64,000 bases of DNA from Auricularia sp. M13 (lineage: Eukaryota; Basidiomycota; Agaricomycetes; Auriculariales; Auriculariaceae). Below, piece by piece: positions 11,111-21,177 of this stretch. How positions within the stretch are numbered: position 1 is the first letter of the stretch; each line of letters starts with the position of its first letter. The notes under the pieces were generated by a model, which saw only the letters and a list, made by a program, of their open reading frames with translations, made no database searches and was not told the origin of the DNA. A program made the position numbers and the translations under genes. The stretch covers positions 2,542,001 through 2,606,000 of the forward strand of contig CM073194.1 of assembly GCA_037042915.1 (NCBI GenBank), read 5' to 3'.

Positions 11111-12301
11111 GTTACCGCTCTTTCAGGCTGCTCAATAGTATGGCAAATGGTTCACCCTATGCAAGACATGCGCTTCGAATTCCCCTTGCATTCACTGGGA
11201 GTAATCACCTCGCTCTCGCAGCGAGTCAAGGAAGCCCGCTTTGTCATATCAAACCTTTGCAGCTCGACTTTCATCTGACCACTCTAATAGATTCCAGCTT
11301 GGACAAGTATCGGAACAAGAACCAACGACCGGGATTAGGACGGCAGGACATCGGGGTAGAAACACGCAGACCAAACGCAGGACAGATTCAGGCCCCCGCC
11401 GGCGCTGGTGTAGATCATACAGATGATACACCACACTGCGTCTGGAAGCCTGTGACCGCGAACGCGTGCGGTGGATGGAGCGCAACCAAAGCGTAGCATG
11501 GTATGCAGGCTGCCGAGCGCCGGTGTGATCGTCGTCCGGGGCTGACTCAACACGGCATTGCATGTGACAGACGGCGCTGGTTGACGAGCCGCGACGACTG
11601 GATGTGGATTTGCGAGACTCCGAAATGCTCGACCCTGTGCTTATCTGCAGTGTAGATCGAGATAAAGAGGCCATCCAATATCGCAGACGCATTTATAAAT
11701 GCAGGATAGAACACATCGACAATTATTTTGCAGGCGGGCCAGATATCGTAGCGCATGCGACTTGCATGAGTAGGCGTAAGGCGATTCACAGCTCGAAAGT
11801 AAGGATGGAAAGGGTCAAAGCGCGGGAAAGCATAGAGCACGAGGGACGGCGACAGCCCAGCCTGTCTAGTCATGACCGGACGCAGCGGCCCAGCAGTTCG
11901 AGCGGCAAGCGCTGGCGCAAGCGGCGAGCGCTAGCATCACTCGTAGGGCTACTTGGTAGCGGGTGTTGAATGTTATCCGGGGTCAATGCGCCTGGATGGC
12001 GGTATACCGCAGTGCGCGCGGCGTCCAGGGTGCTGCTTACAATAGAAAGGAGAAAATCGAAGGACAAGACACGGTTCGGCCTGCTCCGAACTCCGACGGT
12101 ATCTTCTTGCTCGCACCAGGACGTCACTTTGCTCGCAGTATTGTTCATCGCGCAGGAGATCTTATCGAAAGGGCTGCGCAAACAGGACCGGGAATGGCGC
12201 GGGTGGATTCGTGATAAATGCGACCAAGTCGCCCTCCACGCACAGCGTGCAAGAGCAAGCTCAATTGGGCTCACGATTATCGCTAAGATATGAAGCCATC
12301 G

Positions 12302-12337
12302 GCCCGTGTGATGACACTGAGCGGAGGTCACACGGGC
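12302..12337. repeat. Perfect 10-bp inverted repeat with 16-nt loop
   Basis: GCCCGTGTGA at 12302-12311 is mirrored by TCACACGGGC at 12328-12337. The same hairpin is present in the two other copies near 36355-36390 and 45756-45791. Its role is unknown. Confidence 0.7.
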
Positions 12338-13837
12338 ATACTGTATACTGTCTTGGGGAAAGTCGCAGGTCTCGGTCTCCTTGCTACGAAATCTTTGCGC
12401 GCGGCCCTGGGGAATTCTACATCTCCTGTAAGCCCTGCGCCCGGTCTGTGCTCGTCATAGGCCATTTGAACAGTGCAATTCTGACGCCGAGAACGTACTG
12501 CGCGCCCGAGCACGTAGCAGCAGTCGATAATAACCTACTGTACCGCTGCGTAGACGCACTGTTCCCTCGCGGGAGCAGTCACATATCGATCTCACATCTG
12601 CGAACCACCGGGGAGCGAGGAAGCCGTGCATTGCGAGTCTCCGGGTACTGTTCGGCGTATAGTGCCTCATTATGCCTCAGTATGCAACTCGGAGACAGCA
12701 GCGAGGGGAACGTTGCTTGCGACCTTTGCACCCTCCGGATGCGACAATCTGATCGTGGCTCATTTCTCTAGTTCAGGCGTCGGCGTCATGATCGTCTAAA
12801 CCGCTCCCAAATCGCGTCCCCGGCCCATGTGTTCCAAAGTCATCTCGATTGCGGCGCAGGTTCTCCTCGCCGTTGTACTCTACTCGCGCTACCTCCGGGA
12901 CAGGCAAATGCATACTACATGTGAAACCACAACTTCGTCATTCGCTCTCGCCTCGCGCACCTCCCCCTCCACCTACGTCTTTCGCGACAACCATAGACGT
13001 GTGAACGGTTTGCCCGGCAATTCTGCTCGTCCTCGTGATGTGGTACTCCACCCGCACCCCGCGATTGAACACAGGCATGGCATATTGGCTGAAAGCTCCA
13101 CGCGCAGCTGGCGCAGCCTGCGCAGCCTGCACAGCCTCTGCCGGCATGGGGAAGGCTCGCTGTTACTCGCTCAATCGTGATCATACATACTACAGGAGTC
13201 TGGCTTACCGCCTCATACGGGACGCTCTCGGGATGCCTGGCTGCATAACTGTCGGCCTCGGAGCCCGTGGTATCCTTCGTGCTTACGGCGCAGGGCTGGA
13301 AACGTTGCACCGTGAGATCGAGAGACTCCTGAGGTGGCACAGTCTAAGCAGACTCACGCCATGTGCAGTAACGATTTGTGAGGTTTCGTGAGCTTGGTGG
13401 GTCGGGGGTAAAGTCGGGCTGACTGCGACTTGAGTATTGGCGGCAATGCCGATGTCTAGCTGGAGACTGTTCGTCATCGGGGAATCACAGGTTGGCGGCG
13501 ATGGCACTCAGATTTTGCTGCCTGGGAATATATACGCGGCTTGGGCTCAAAAGACAGCTTGTCCGCCTCGAACAATGGTTCGCGTGAGATTCGTGGCACA
13601 CAGAATGCAACTAACGCAACGAAACGTCCTAGGCTATTCAAACGTGTATATTTGAGTTCACGATTACGAGAATGGGACTTTCATTTCCTGCAAGAAGCTG
13701 GACACCAAGCGAACGCCACATCGGAGCGGGGGTCGACACACGAAACCTTGTAGGATGTACACGCGTTTGAATGTGATTTCAAAGAAGAAGTGACAATCGA
13801 TTATCGACAAGCGCGTCTTCCTCCATATTGCCAGCCT

Positions 13838-14262
13838 TCACCACAAGAACAACCAGGCCAACCCAAGTCCCACAAGAATCCAAAACCCGAGCGAAATAAA
13901 GACCGTAATGCACGACGCTGCTATCGCTGAGTCCTGATCATGATCATTTGACTTTCGGAGATTAACCTTAAGCGCGACCGGCGCTCGCGAACGATTATAA
14001 GACTTACCTCCGTGACATCGGTAGTAACACCGAAATGTAAGAGATGCGGACTTTCCTGTATGTGCGTCCCACGCGAGATCGTGGATTCGGTACCTGCTGC
14101 CTGTTAGATGGCTATCCGAATTTCCACAGACAACGCCGGACCGTTAGTTTCATTCACGACATCGTAGATCGTGCCGTCTGCGCTCGTCAGACGCGAAAGA
14201 AGGATTCTGTGGCGCTTATCGAGTCCGCGCTCGGGATACTCGTCTTGTCCTCGACCAATCAT
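13838..14262 (-). CDS. Small tail-anchored membrane protein, paralogue of its divergent neighbour
   Basis: The ATG at 14262 follows a TATATAA box at 14311-14317 (about 50 nt upstream). The first exon reads D-K-R-H-R-I-L-L-S-R then D-G-T-I-Y-D-V-V-N-E-T. A phase-0 intron with a GTAAGT donor at 13952-14007 (56 nt) joins T-T-D-V-T-E to a last exon ending in one strong transmembrane segment (V-F-I-S-L-G-F-W-I-L-V-G-L-G-L-A) and a stop at 13838. An in-frame stop between these parts needs another intron (for example a GTGGAAAT donor with an ATACAG acceptor) or marks decay. The plus-strand gene at 14520 has the same plan: a K-R-H-(K/R)-(L/I)-L motif, an intron after D-(M/V)-T-E, and a C-terminal anchor. 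The two look like head-to-head paralogues. The family is not recognised. Confidence 0.6.
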
Positions 14263-14310
14263 ATCGAGAGATTGTGGGAGTTTAGATCTTTTGGCCGCCT
14301 GAGGCAGCGC

Positions 14311-14317
14311 TTATATA
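14311..14317 (-). promoter_or_regulatory. TATA box (TATATAA) of the minus-strand small gene
   Basis: TATATAA on the minus strand lies 49 nt upstream of the ATG at 14262. The second copy is at 47756-47762. Confidence 0.6.
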
Positions 14318-14463
14318 CCCCCCAGGCCCTTGATCAGCACTGAGGGCGCCGTCATAAGGCCCTATCTCAGCAACAAGCCTGGCTGTTGGCAGAACGCATC
14401 GCCACAGCACGGTTTGTCGATCCTCGGGAATTATTGCGCACAGGGTCCGGCCCGGAATTGCCC

Positions 14464-14469
14464 TATAAA
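14464..14469 (+). promoter_or_regulatory. TATA box (TATAAA) of the plus-strand small gene
   Basis: TATAAA lies about 50 nt upstream of the ATG at 14520. With the minus-strand box at 14311 it defines a divergent promoter region of about 258 bp between the two start codons. Confidence 0.6.
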
Positions 14470-14519
14470 GCAAGCCACGCAGAGGGGGAGGGCGCGCAGA
14501 TTCTGTGGATAGCGACGAC

Positions 14520-14977
14520 ATGTCCGAAATAGCACTCTCCTCAGCTGCGCCTACAGGGCCTAAGAGCAAGAGTCAGGAAGTAGAAAATGAATCTGCAAAG
14601 CGTCACAAACTACTGTTCAGGAGGGGTTACAACCATGGCACGGGGGAGCTGGGATATGCCATTACCAGCGAAGCGGACGGTAGCTACAGCTTGCTGCACT
14701 CCTCATGGTGCAGGAATAACATAGACGACAGATTTATCACTAATAATTGCGCGTGAGATTCGCGTCGTAGATAGTCACGGCGAACTATCAGTTGAGCTCT
14801 ATACGGACATGACTGAGGTATGCATTCGCCGTTCTTGTTCCCCGGGGGGCTGACCTATCTCAGCCGGGACTGATGGTCAGGCGGGTGTCAAAGGATATCT
14901 TAAACTGTCAGTTCGTCACCATCATGGTTGCAGTGCTCCTTATGGCAGGAAGTGTGACTCTGTGGCTATGGAAGTGA
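14520..14977 (+). CDS. Small three-exon gene with C-terminal membrane anchor, 119 aa
   Basis: Exons 14520-14679, 14732-14817 and 14864-14977 join in phase through introns of 52 nt (GTAGCT...GACAG) and 46 nt (GTATGC, a CTGAC branch point, TCAG), giving 119 residues. The start follows a TATAAA box at 14464. The N-terminus is polar (S-K-S-Q-E-V-E-N-E), the middle holds K-R-H-K-L-L and E-I-R-V-V-D, the second intron follows Y-T-D-M-T-E, and the end is a single hydrophobic helix (F-V-T-I-M-V-A-V-L-L-M-A) plus L-W-L-W-K. It is predicted to be a tail-anchored membrane protein of unknown function. The divergent neighbour shares the layout. The second copy at 47965 has one base less in a G run of exon 1, which shifts its frame. 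Confidence 0.7.
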
Positions 14978-15202
14978 TGTAGGGTGTACATGATGTAGAT
15001 GGTAATTAGCGAGTAATGGACAATTTTTGGAATTCAAAGTAAAGGTCGGCAGACAGACTACGGAGCTCGATGCCAGCTTCCAGGCCTACGACGCGGAATC
15101 CTCACTCAACACTGGGATATATCTGTGATCCGCGCCGACAGATTGCTCAACAGCGGATTCTTACAGATTCTCATGTCAGTGCGGAACTCCTCCAAGCGCT
15201 AC

Positions 15203-15921
15203 TAGGTGACATACGGCTCGGAGCTCCTACGTATATGAACAGGAACTTCCTAAGCAGCTGAAGCCGTTCACGTGACGAATGAGAGCGGGGCATGCCGGCA
15301 CTGCTTTGGGGCTGGGCGCAGCGCTTCGCAGGTGGCGGTCCAGATTAGATGAGAAGCGCAGCGATTGGCAATCCATGCAGGGGTTGGCGAACATTCGCCG
15401 ATCCTGTGCCGGCGTAGACCGAGGCGCCCGCCTGGCCAAGCGCGCGATCTCCCATAATCCAAGATGAGGTCGACTTATAACGATGCTGCTCTGCGCTTCT
15501 CCTGCTACTGCATACAGCCCGCCGCACCACACAACGATGGGCAGGATTTCCCGCAAGAGCACTGACAAGGTGTGCTACGGGACTGAGCTCTCTGGCAGCG
15601 GGTGCAACTGCTGACCCGCCGTCCAGGCCGTCGCTACTGCGCCCCGGGCGCAGCGTCTCACCAGGGGCAGGGCAAATCTTGCCGTGCAGCCTTCTGCGCC
15701 CGATCCTCCGGCAGCATCGTCGTCGCCGTCCGCGCCGGCGAGTACACAGACACAGATTCAGCCCGCAGACTCGACCCCCGATCGCCGACCGCGCGTCGAA
15801 GATGTCGTCGACGATGACCACCGACCCCGCCGCACACCGCACACAGCGATCTCCGACCTGTTCGCGCCTGACGCTGCAGCTGGCGTTGGACTCCGGCCAC
15901 TGCGCCCATTGCCCCGTCCGA
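15203..15921 (+). repeat. Inverted duplication C, copy 1 (promoter plus exons 1-2 of the C2H2 gene)
   Basis: This ~720-bp block is nearly identical to the reverse complement of 42191-42906. It contains the upstream region, first exon, first intron and most of exon 2 of the C2H2 gene at 15537. Its left part overlaps the end of segment D. A more diverged relative of the same block precedes both RhoGEF copies (about 27110-27300 and 48690-49200). Confidence 0.9.
15475..15480 (+). promoter_or_regulatory. TATA-like box (TTATAA) of the C2H2 gene
   Basis: TTATAA lies about 60 nt before the ATG at 15537, followed by a pyrimidine-rich leader. Confidence 0.45.
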
Positions 15922-17056
15922 TCACCGACTTCACCGTGCACGCGTCTGCGGTGAGTCTGTTCGCCGATGGGTCTTTGCTGCCACTGACGCGTGTTTCGCA
16001 AGGACCTCCATGCCGTCGTCGCCTCCCAGGTGCTTTCACCCGCTAGAGTCTCTCCCGCGTTCTGATCACATCTATTGCTGCAGCCGACCGCGGAGCCGCC
16101 ACATGTCGACCGCGATGTATCCGTCGCTACCCTTGCGCATCCCTCGGAGCCTGGTACCGAGTCGTACAACGTGCACTCGGCCTCCCACATCCAACTCGGC
16201 GCGGAAATCTCCCAGGATGTACCCCTGACAGCGCCCCAGGCCCGCGTCTCCACGCCGCCTTCGGTCGTCGATGTGGTGGGTGGCCAGTTTTCCGTCTTCT
16301 TTAACTTCCCGGTCATGACTGCTTTAATTTGCTCCCTAGCCAACCACCCAGCCGAGCTCTCCGCCGCCTCCGACGAACACGGTACTTCCGGCCAAAATGC
16401 CTGGCCCCGGGCTCTTTACACCGCCCGAGCTCTCTGTCATGGTGAGCATCAATTCCCCTCGCCGTCCGCAACCCTTCTTGACGCTTGATACAAATAGGCG
16501 TCCCTCCCTACTTTCGAACCTCCTCTAGTTACGCAGTCATCTAGCAGTCCAGCGACGTTCGACCCCGACGCGCACCCCATCCCGGCCGCTCGCAACGAAG
16601 AGGGTTTGGCATACCCGCGCAGTCCTACGCCTATCGCGAACCCGGCGAAGCCCATTCAGGACGCGGACTGGTTCGCGTGTGGATATCCAGGGTGCGGCCT
16701 CCGCTTCACGCGCAGCAATGGTCTACGAGTGCATATGCGGGCCCATGCTCCCATTATCGATCGTCGGGTGACGTGCCCCGTTTGCTATGTGTGCGTCGCC
16801 TATGGTTTGCGCATCGTACTCGTCTTCTTACCCTCAACGTCCAGAACGATCAAAAGCTCACTGCGCCCGCACCAACTTCACTCAAAGGCTTGCATCAGAC
16901 TTCAGGAGCGAATGAGCGACGATGAGTTGGAGCGGGTCGGCTGTGTAACCAGGGCAAGTCGGAGCATGTATCGCCAAGCTCAGGTGAGATATCACTTTGG
17001 AACGCAGTTCGCAGGCTGACCTTCCACAGTACTCAAGATTTGTAAAAACTATGTGA
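15537..17056 (+). CDS. C2H2 zinc-finger protein, eight exons, 378 aa
   Basis: The exons 15537-15569, 15627-15950, 16003-16029, 16084-16275, 16340-16441, 16498-16790, 16845-16983 and 17030-17056 join in phase. Each intron is 46-64 nt with a fungal-type donor and branch (for example GTGAGT with CACTGACG; GTGAGA with GCTGAC). The product is 378 residues. Residues 1-230 are Pro/Ser/Thr-rich and probably disordered. A classical finger follows: C-x4-C-x12-H-x3-H (C-G-Y-P-G-C, F-T-R-S-N-G-L-R-V-H, R-A-H). A second Cys/His motif starts C-P-V-C and spans an intron before R-P-H-Q-L-H-S-K-A-C. It is likely a nuclear DNA-binding protein, but its target is unknown. The reading is intact. Exons 1-2 are also present in the inverted C copy at 42 kb, fused to other sequence. 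Confidence 0.82.
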
Positions 17057-17595
17057 TCTCGATCTGGTTCCATGTATCCCGTTCGAATTCTGATTGGACT
17101 CGCGATGAATGATTGTACATGTCCCACGGTTGCGTCCTAACATGCTTGAAACAAGAACGTATGCACTCTGCCTCATTTTGATTATGCACCATAAGATGTA
17201 CAGAGAGAGGCAGGGAAACCAAGCCTGTGCGATGAAGCGTTCCTGCCAGCGTCATTCGCGCAGATGAGAGGACATTGGAGAAACAGTGCCAGCGACGACG
17301 GGAAACAGACGACAAGTGGGATGGTGACAAGGCGAGACTTGGAGAACTCTGAAGCGGCACATGGTGGAACAGGGCTATATCTCGTGGAACTTCTCGCAGC
17401 CTGATCAGCCCGGTCGTTCGTGGCTCGTAATACGCAACTCGCATCTTCGGATGGGTTCACTCAGTCACGCCGCAGATCAGACAACTGTCCTCGACCCGAG
17501 TCTTATCCCACTGGGGTCGCGGCGGGACTATGACGGGGTTGGCAGTGGTGGATGCAACGCCCCCTGTTTCTTCATGATCATCCGGCTGGGAACCA
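17057..17595. other. No gene seen
   Basis: Several frames of 60-130 codons overlap on both strands. One minus-strand frame (17457-17699) is Ser/Thr/Pro-rich and could be a downstream exon of the small gene at 17793, but I cannot link them in phase. Confidence 0.35.
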
Positions 17596-17793
17596 TCAGG
17601 CGAGGCCGTTCGCGTAACAAGTGCCTTGTCTTGCGGAGAGGCTGAGCCTGTGGGAGAGGGGGATTTGCTCAAACGTGTCTGTTCTCCCGCGTTGAGCATC
17701 GTCTCGTAGTCGATCGCGCCGTTGTACGAGTACCTTTATCGCAGAGCCTCGATACTCCGGAGACCGGGAAGCACGGCGCTTGTAATAACCCAT
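17596..17793 (-). CDS. Small basic protein, 65 aa, left arm of a symmetric divergent promoter
   Basis: The ATG at 17793 is 37 nt from the palindromic TATA element at 17830-17839. The 65-residue frame is Arg-rich (Y-K-R-R-A-S-R-S-P-E-Y-R). No family is recognised. A GTACTC site after residue 20 could be a splice donor, in which case the real protein would be different and longer. Confidence 0.3.
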   Translation of the reverse strand: MGYYKRRASRSPEYRGSAIKVLVQRRDRLRDDAQRGRTDTFEQIPLSHRLSLSARQGTCYANGLA

Positions 17794-17829
17794 TGCTGAG
17801 GTGGGAAGCTCTGCAAACCTGGGGCCGCT

Positions 17830-17839
17830 CTTATATAAG
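17830..17839. promoter_or_regulatory. Palindromic TATA element CTTATATAAG
   Basis: The 10-bp element is its own reverse complement. ATGs lie 37 nt away on the minus strand (17793) and 38 nt away on the plus strand (17877), so it could serve both directions. Confidence 0.45.
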
Positions 17840-17876
17840 CGAGAGGATCATAAGCTGGCCGTTCAGCCAGAAGGCT

Positions 17877-18206
17877 ATGGATCGTCGACCACACAGCCTT
17901 TGCCTGTGCACCGGGAAAAGTGTCCGGAACAGCGTTTCGAGATACTTTATAGCTGGCATCCCTGGATACAAGCAATTATCATTACGATGTCCTACCTCGC
18001 CGACGACGGTGTTCGCGTGCGGCCCGAAGCGAGGCCACAAATCGGAGACGACGATAATTCCTGCATCTCAGAGACTGAATGGCACGACGTTCCCAGTTCC
18101 CATGGCGAGTCAAGCGTGCAAGCGCATCACTTGCGGCCTGACACTGGGAAATCGGGCTGCATCCCAGCCCGCAAGAAAGCCAACGACTCGGGAGATCGGC
18201 CCGTAA
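17877..18206 (+). CDS. Hypothetical small protein, 109 aa
   Basis: The ATG at 17877 follows the CTTATATAAG element by 38 nt and opens a 109-residue Cys- and basic-residue-containing frame. A second frame over the same DNA stays open longer (17801-18343, with an ATG at 17988), so the coding frame is uncertain. No domain is recognised in either. Confidence 0.3.
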   Translation: MDRRPHSLCLCTGKSVRNSVSRYFIAGIPGYKQLSLRCPTSPTTVFACGPKRGHKSETTIIPASQRLNGTTFPVPMASQACKRITCGLTLGNRAASQPARKPTTREIGP

Positions 18207-18349
18207 GCAGCAACTTACTCAACTCATCAAGTCTCCTTGCTTTGCGCTCACGTCCGTACAAGGTGGAAATCGGCTCTAGTGGCGTGGTCATTGCAAATTT
18301 CGCGCAGATCACCGTGCAGAAAATCATTATCCACCAGCCGTGATCATGC

Positions 18350-19861
18350 GCGTTGAGCGCTGAGCGCTGACCCGAGAACAGGACGATTTGACTGCCTGAT
18401 GTAATTATGAAGTGTTCCTGGTCTGAACTGTATAATTTCAGGTTCTGAGAGACACATAATCCGTGCAGAATAGCTCTGAATCCACCTGCTCTACCTATAA
18501 TGCCGAGCTCTCCGCGCGCCGTTGCGCGGCTTCATGCGAGTTTTCAAGGGAGATTGTGCTAGAGCGGGAAAGGGCAAAATCCTTTGTTGGGCTGAAACTA
18601 TTTCGCAAGCATCTCAAGAGTGATCCGGTTGTATTGTTCCGACGTCGCGTTCAGACATGGCAGTGTATTTCAGAGTCATGAGATGGATCAGTCTGGGATA
18701 CATTATCAACGGCAGTTGTCCGTGGAGTCCAGAAAGCTACAAGTTAGAGCACAGTACAGTCACTGTCAACATGAACCTGGACCGACGTGAATGTCGCGTA
18801 CAGTGAGAGGCGCGAGGAATATGTTCATCACAATTCTCCCCGACCCGTTTCCCACGGTCAGTCGCTGGGTCAAGTCGGGAGAACCATTCAACTGCAGTGC
18901 ATCGGCGGGCGACTCTGAGACCGAGGTAGCGAGAGTGAGGGTGAGCTCCTGCTGGGTACCAGCGCCCGACGGGGCAATGCTCTACGAGATGCGTCGGAAG
19001 GATGCAGTGTGAAAAGACGCGTGCTTACTGGCCGGGGCACGTTGGGACGGTCCGGAACATATCCCGCTTCACGACCGACCGCGGGCTGCGCAGTGACGGC
19101 CGGTAGAGCCCCGGATTCGCGAACGGCTGGAAGCAGTCAAAGGCTGAGACACGAGAGGACCCTGACATGAACGCTTACCGCGTCGGACAGTTGTCGCAGA
19201 GGTGAATCTTCCTGCGACAAAATCACTGCTGGCCCTGCAGTACTCTCCGCAGACAGCGCTCGCGCATCGAGTCCCTGCGGGTGGGCTGAGTGGGTTACGG
19301 GCGAGGCGGCGACGTCGGAGGCGAGGTCGCGATCGCCATCGTTGCCACTGCGCTGGATGCAGATCAGAGAGATGTTTCGGGCATGAATACAGCCATACAT
19401 GGGCGTGGAGGATCGGCTGCATGTTCGGTTCAAAGTTCACGACGGGCTCTGCAGACGGTCCGGGAGGGGAGGAGGGTATCTGGCCTTGGCCGCTCTCCGG
19501 GCTGAGAAATTCTCTGGAGCGATGGTGGGCATCAGACTGCAGGGAATTGGCTCAAATGAGTGCATTTTCTCGTGACACAGCAAACATGTCACGTGACGTA
19601 CTAAATCCGGCGACAGGACCGTCGGCAGAGGCTGGCTGACCAAGACTGGCAGAGTCAAATTGCATCTGGGACCCCTCTTCAGACGCGTGGGCAAAGATTA
19701 TGATCAGGCATGCGATACTCATACAGTGACGCGGGCGTACTTACCTTTACTGTGCGCTGTCTCGCAGTTTTAGGCATTTGACCGAGGAGATCCAACAGCG
19801 GTGTTTTAGCGTCCAGCCAGGCACCGCGCCGCCTTCTTATACTTATTAGGATATAACAGCC
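18350..19861. other. No recognisable gene
   Basis: The interval starts with a short GAGCGCT repetition near 18354-18370. ORFs of 60-145 codons overlap on both strands from 18460 to 19700 without a recognisable domain. Confidence 0.35.
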
Positions 19862-19958
19862 ACGGTCGAAGGTGAACCGCCTCTCGGTCAATGCCGGTCT
19901 TTGCCAATCCCGCGCCACATCTCGCTGACGTCTGGCTGTGCTTTCCGGTCTTGCGAGC
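19862..19958 (+). repeat. Element F, copy 1, upstream of the gene at 20263
   Basis: About 97 bp (from ACGGTCGAAGGTGAACCGCC to the CGGTCTTG end) match the reverse complement of 30221-30322. It lies about 300 nt upstream of the ATG at 20263 and in the same orientation relative to that gene as copy 2 is to the F-box gene. Confidence 0.7.
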
Positions 19959-20216
19959 GCCCAGCGCGCTGGCCTTCTCCCGCTCCCGGCGCGCATTCCA
20001 GGATGCGCGCGCCATGCTTCCGCTTTGCCAGCCCATCTGCACAGAATCTTATTCTCGGCTTGCACGCCCGAAGCGTCCTTCTCGGCACAGCTTCAACCAC
20101 GTGGTGCACGGCCATTGTTATCCATTGCTATGATCATCAGCGATCGGCGATTCTTGTGGCTGTTCGCGCAAATTCTTACCATTTCGGGCTGTACAGTCAT
20201 CTCACCGCCGGACTGC

Positions 20217-20222
20217 TATAAA
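20217..20222 (+). promoter_or_regulatory. TATA box (TATAAA)
   Basis: TATAAA lies about 40 nt upstream of the ATG at 20263. Confidence 0.6.
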
Positions 20223-20262
20223 GGCCGGAGTCTTTATCCCTCAGTGTTATCCAGCTTTCTCC

Positions 20263-21177
20263 ATGCAATACGATGATAGGCCATTTCACGCAGCCGGCGA
20301 CCAGGTCGAATTTCTATTGCCGCTGTTGCCTGATCATAGCGAGGGGCAAATTCCTTTGGGTATGCAGCGTGCGTTCATGCCGCCCGACCTGAGGGCTGAA
20401 TATGATACAGATTCCGATGACGACATGCCTGACCTTGTCTCAGAAGACGAGGAAGGTGAGACCCCACTGAGGTCTTCAGATGAGGCTGTAGATGCGATTC
20501 CCGAGTTCGAACTGCTTCCATACTGCCCCTTTTGCCCATCCTCTTCGCGAGGTCATGGAGGCTGCCCGTATAGGTGATGTCTACAGAATTTTCACAACCT
20601 TCGAAACTTACCTATCCAATGTCAGCCGCCCCGACATTTTCTACTCAACTGAGGCAATGGCTCGGCACTCCGTGAGTGAATTATATCTGATATACAATCC
20701 GTTTGTTCACAGCAGGTGCTTCTAGGTCCTTCTCCAAGCGTCCAACGCGGAGCTTAGCGCTATCATCGCCCACCGAGCTGGTCGGATTATCGATACATCG
20801 CTCCTAGCACGACTTCACACCCCTTCGCTGCTATGGGCTCAATTGATCTACGAAAGCAGGCAATTGATTATGCAAGAGCCCTGCGAGGAGGCCGAGGGCT
20901 ATGAACTGTCGGACTTCATTCATGACGCGACACTTTTGGCGGTACGCAACTCAACCTTGAATTTAGGACATGCTAAATATTCAAATCATCTCAGGAATGT
21001 ATTTTTCTGATGACAGCGTGTCCCGTGTTAGGCGGCGCGGCACGACAGGCATGTAGGAGGCTTGTAACTGCAGGTCAACGGGTCTGTGCAAGATTCCAGG
21101 CAGAGCATTGTATGAACGCCCAATTGAGCCATGGGAAGAATGGATTGAATGGAGGGACGGCTCGCGCGCGGGATGAT
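20263..21177 (+). CDS. Spliced acidic protein of unknown function, with one probable frameshift
   Basis: The gene starts 40 nt after a TATAAA box. The N-terminal ~90 residues are acidic (D-T-D-S-D-D-D-M-P-D, S-E-D-E-E-G-E). After L-L-P-Y-C-P-F the frame must move by one base to reach H-P-L-R-E-V-M-E-A-A-R-I-G-D-V, so a one-base indel or sequencing error lies near 20530. Introns at 20672-20725 (GTGAGT donor) and 20942-20994 (GTACGC donor, CTAAA branch) bracket an exon reading A-H-R-A-G-R-I-I-D-T-S-L-L. A coding-like end (E-R-P-I-E-P-W-E-E-W-I-E-W) stops near 21177, but its junction to the previous exon is unresolved. No known domain is recognised. Confidence 0.5.

Larger units (their letters stand above)
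11380..15395 (+). repeat. Segmental duplication D, copy 1
   Basis: This interval is repeated in the same orientation at 44833-48835. The match starts at GGACAGATTC (11380 and 44833) and fades after the GGGGTTG(G/A)CGAACATTC position. Over about 3.8 kb the second copy is a net 14 bp shorter. Differences are mostly single- or two-base indels with few substitutions. The segment includes family A copy 2 (11380-12340, minus orientation) and the divergent small-gene pair at 13838-14977. A third partial copy lies at 35.9-39.5 kb. A 561-bp open frame at 12211-12771 with no ATG at its start is probably chance. Confidence 0.92.

Noticed and set aside
12211-12771. 186-codon plus-strand frame, also present in D copy 2 (45666-46226)
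   Set aside because: It begins at GTG without an ATG, has no recognisable domain, and its preservation in copy 2 only reflects the recent duplication.
15345-16343. 332-codon minus-strand ORF opposite the C2H2 gene
   Set aside because: It is the shadow of the GC-rich plus-strand exons, which have a consistent eight-exon structure and a zinc finger. The minus frame has no domain and crosses all the introns.
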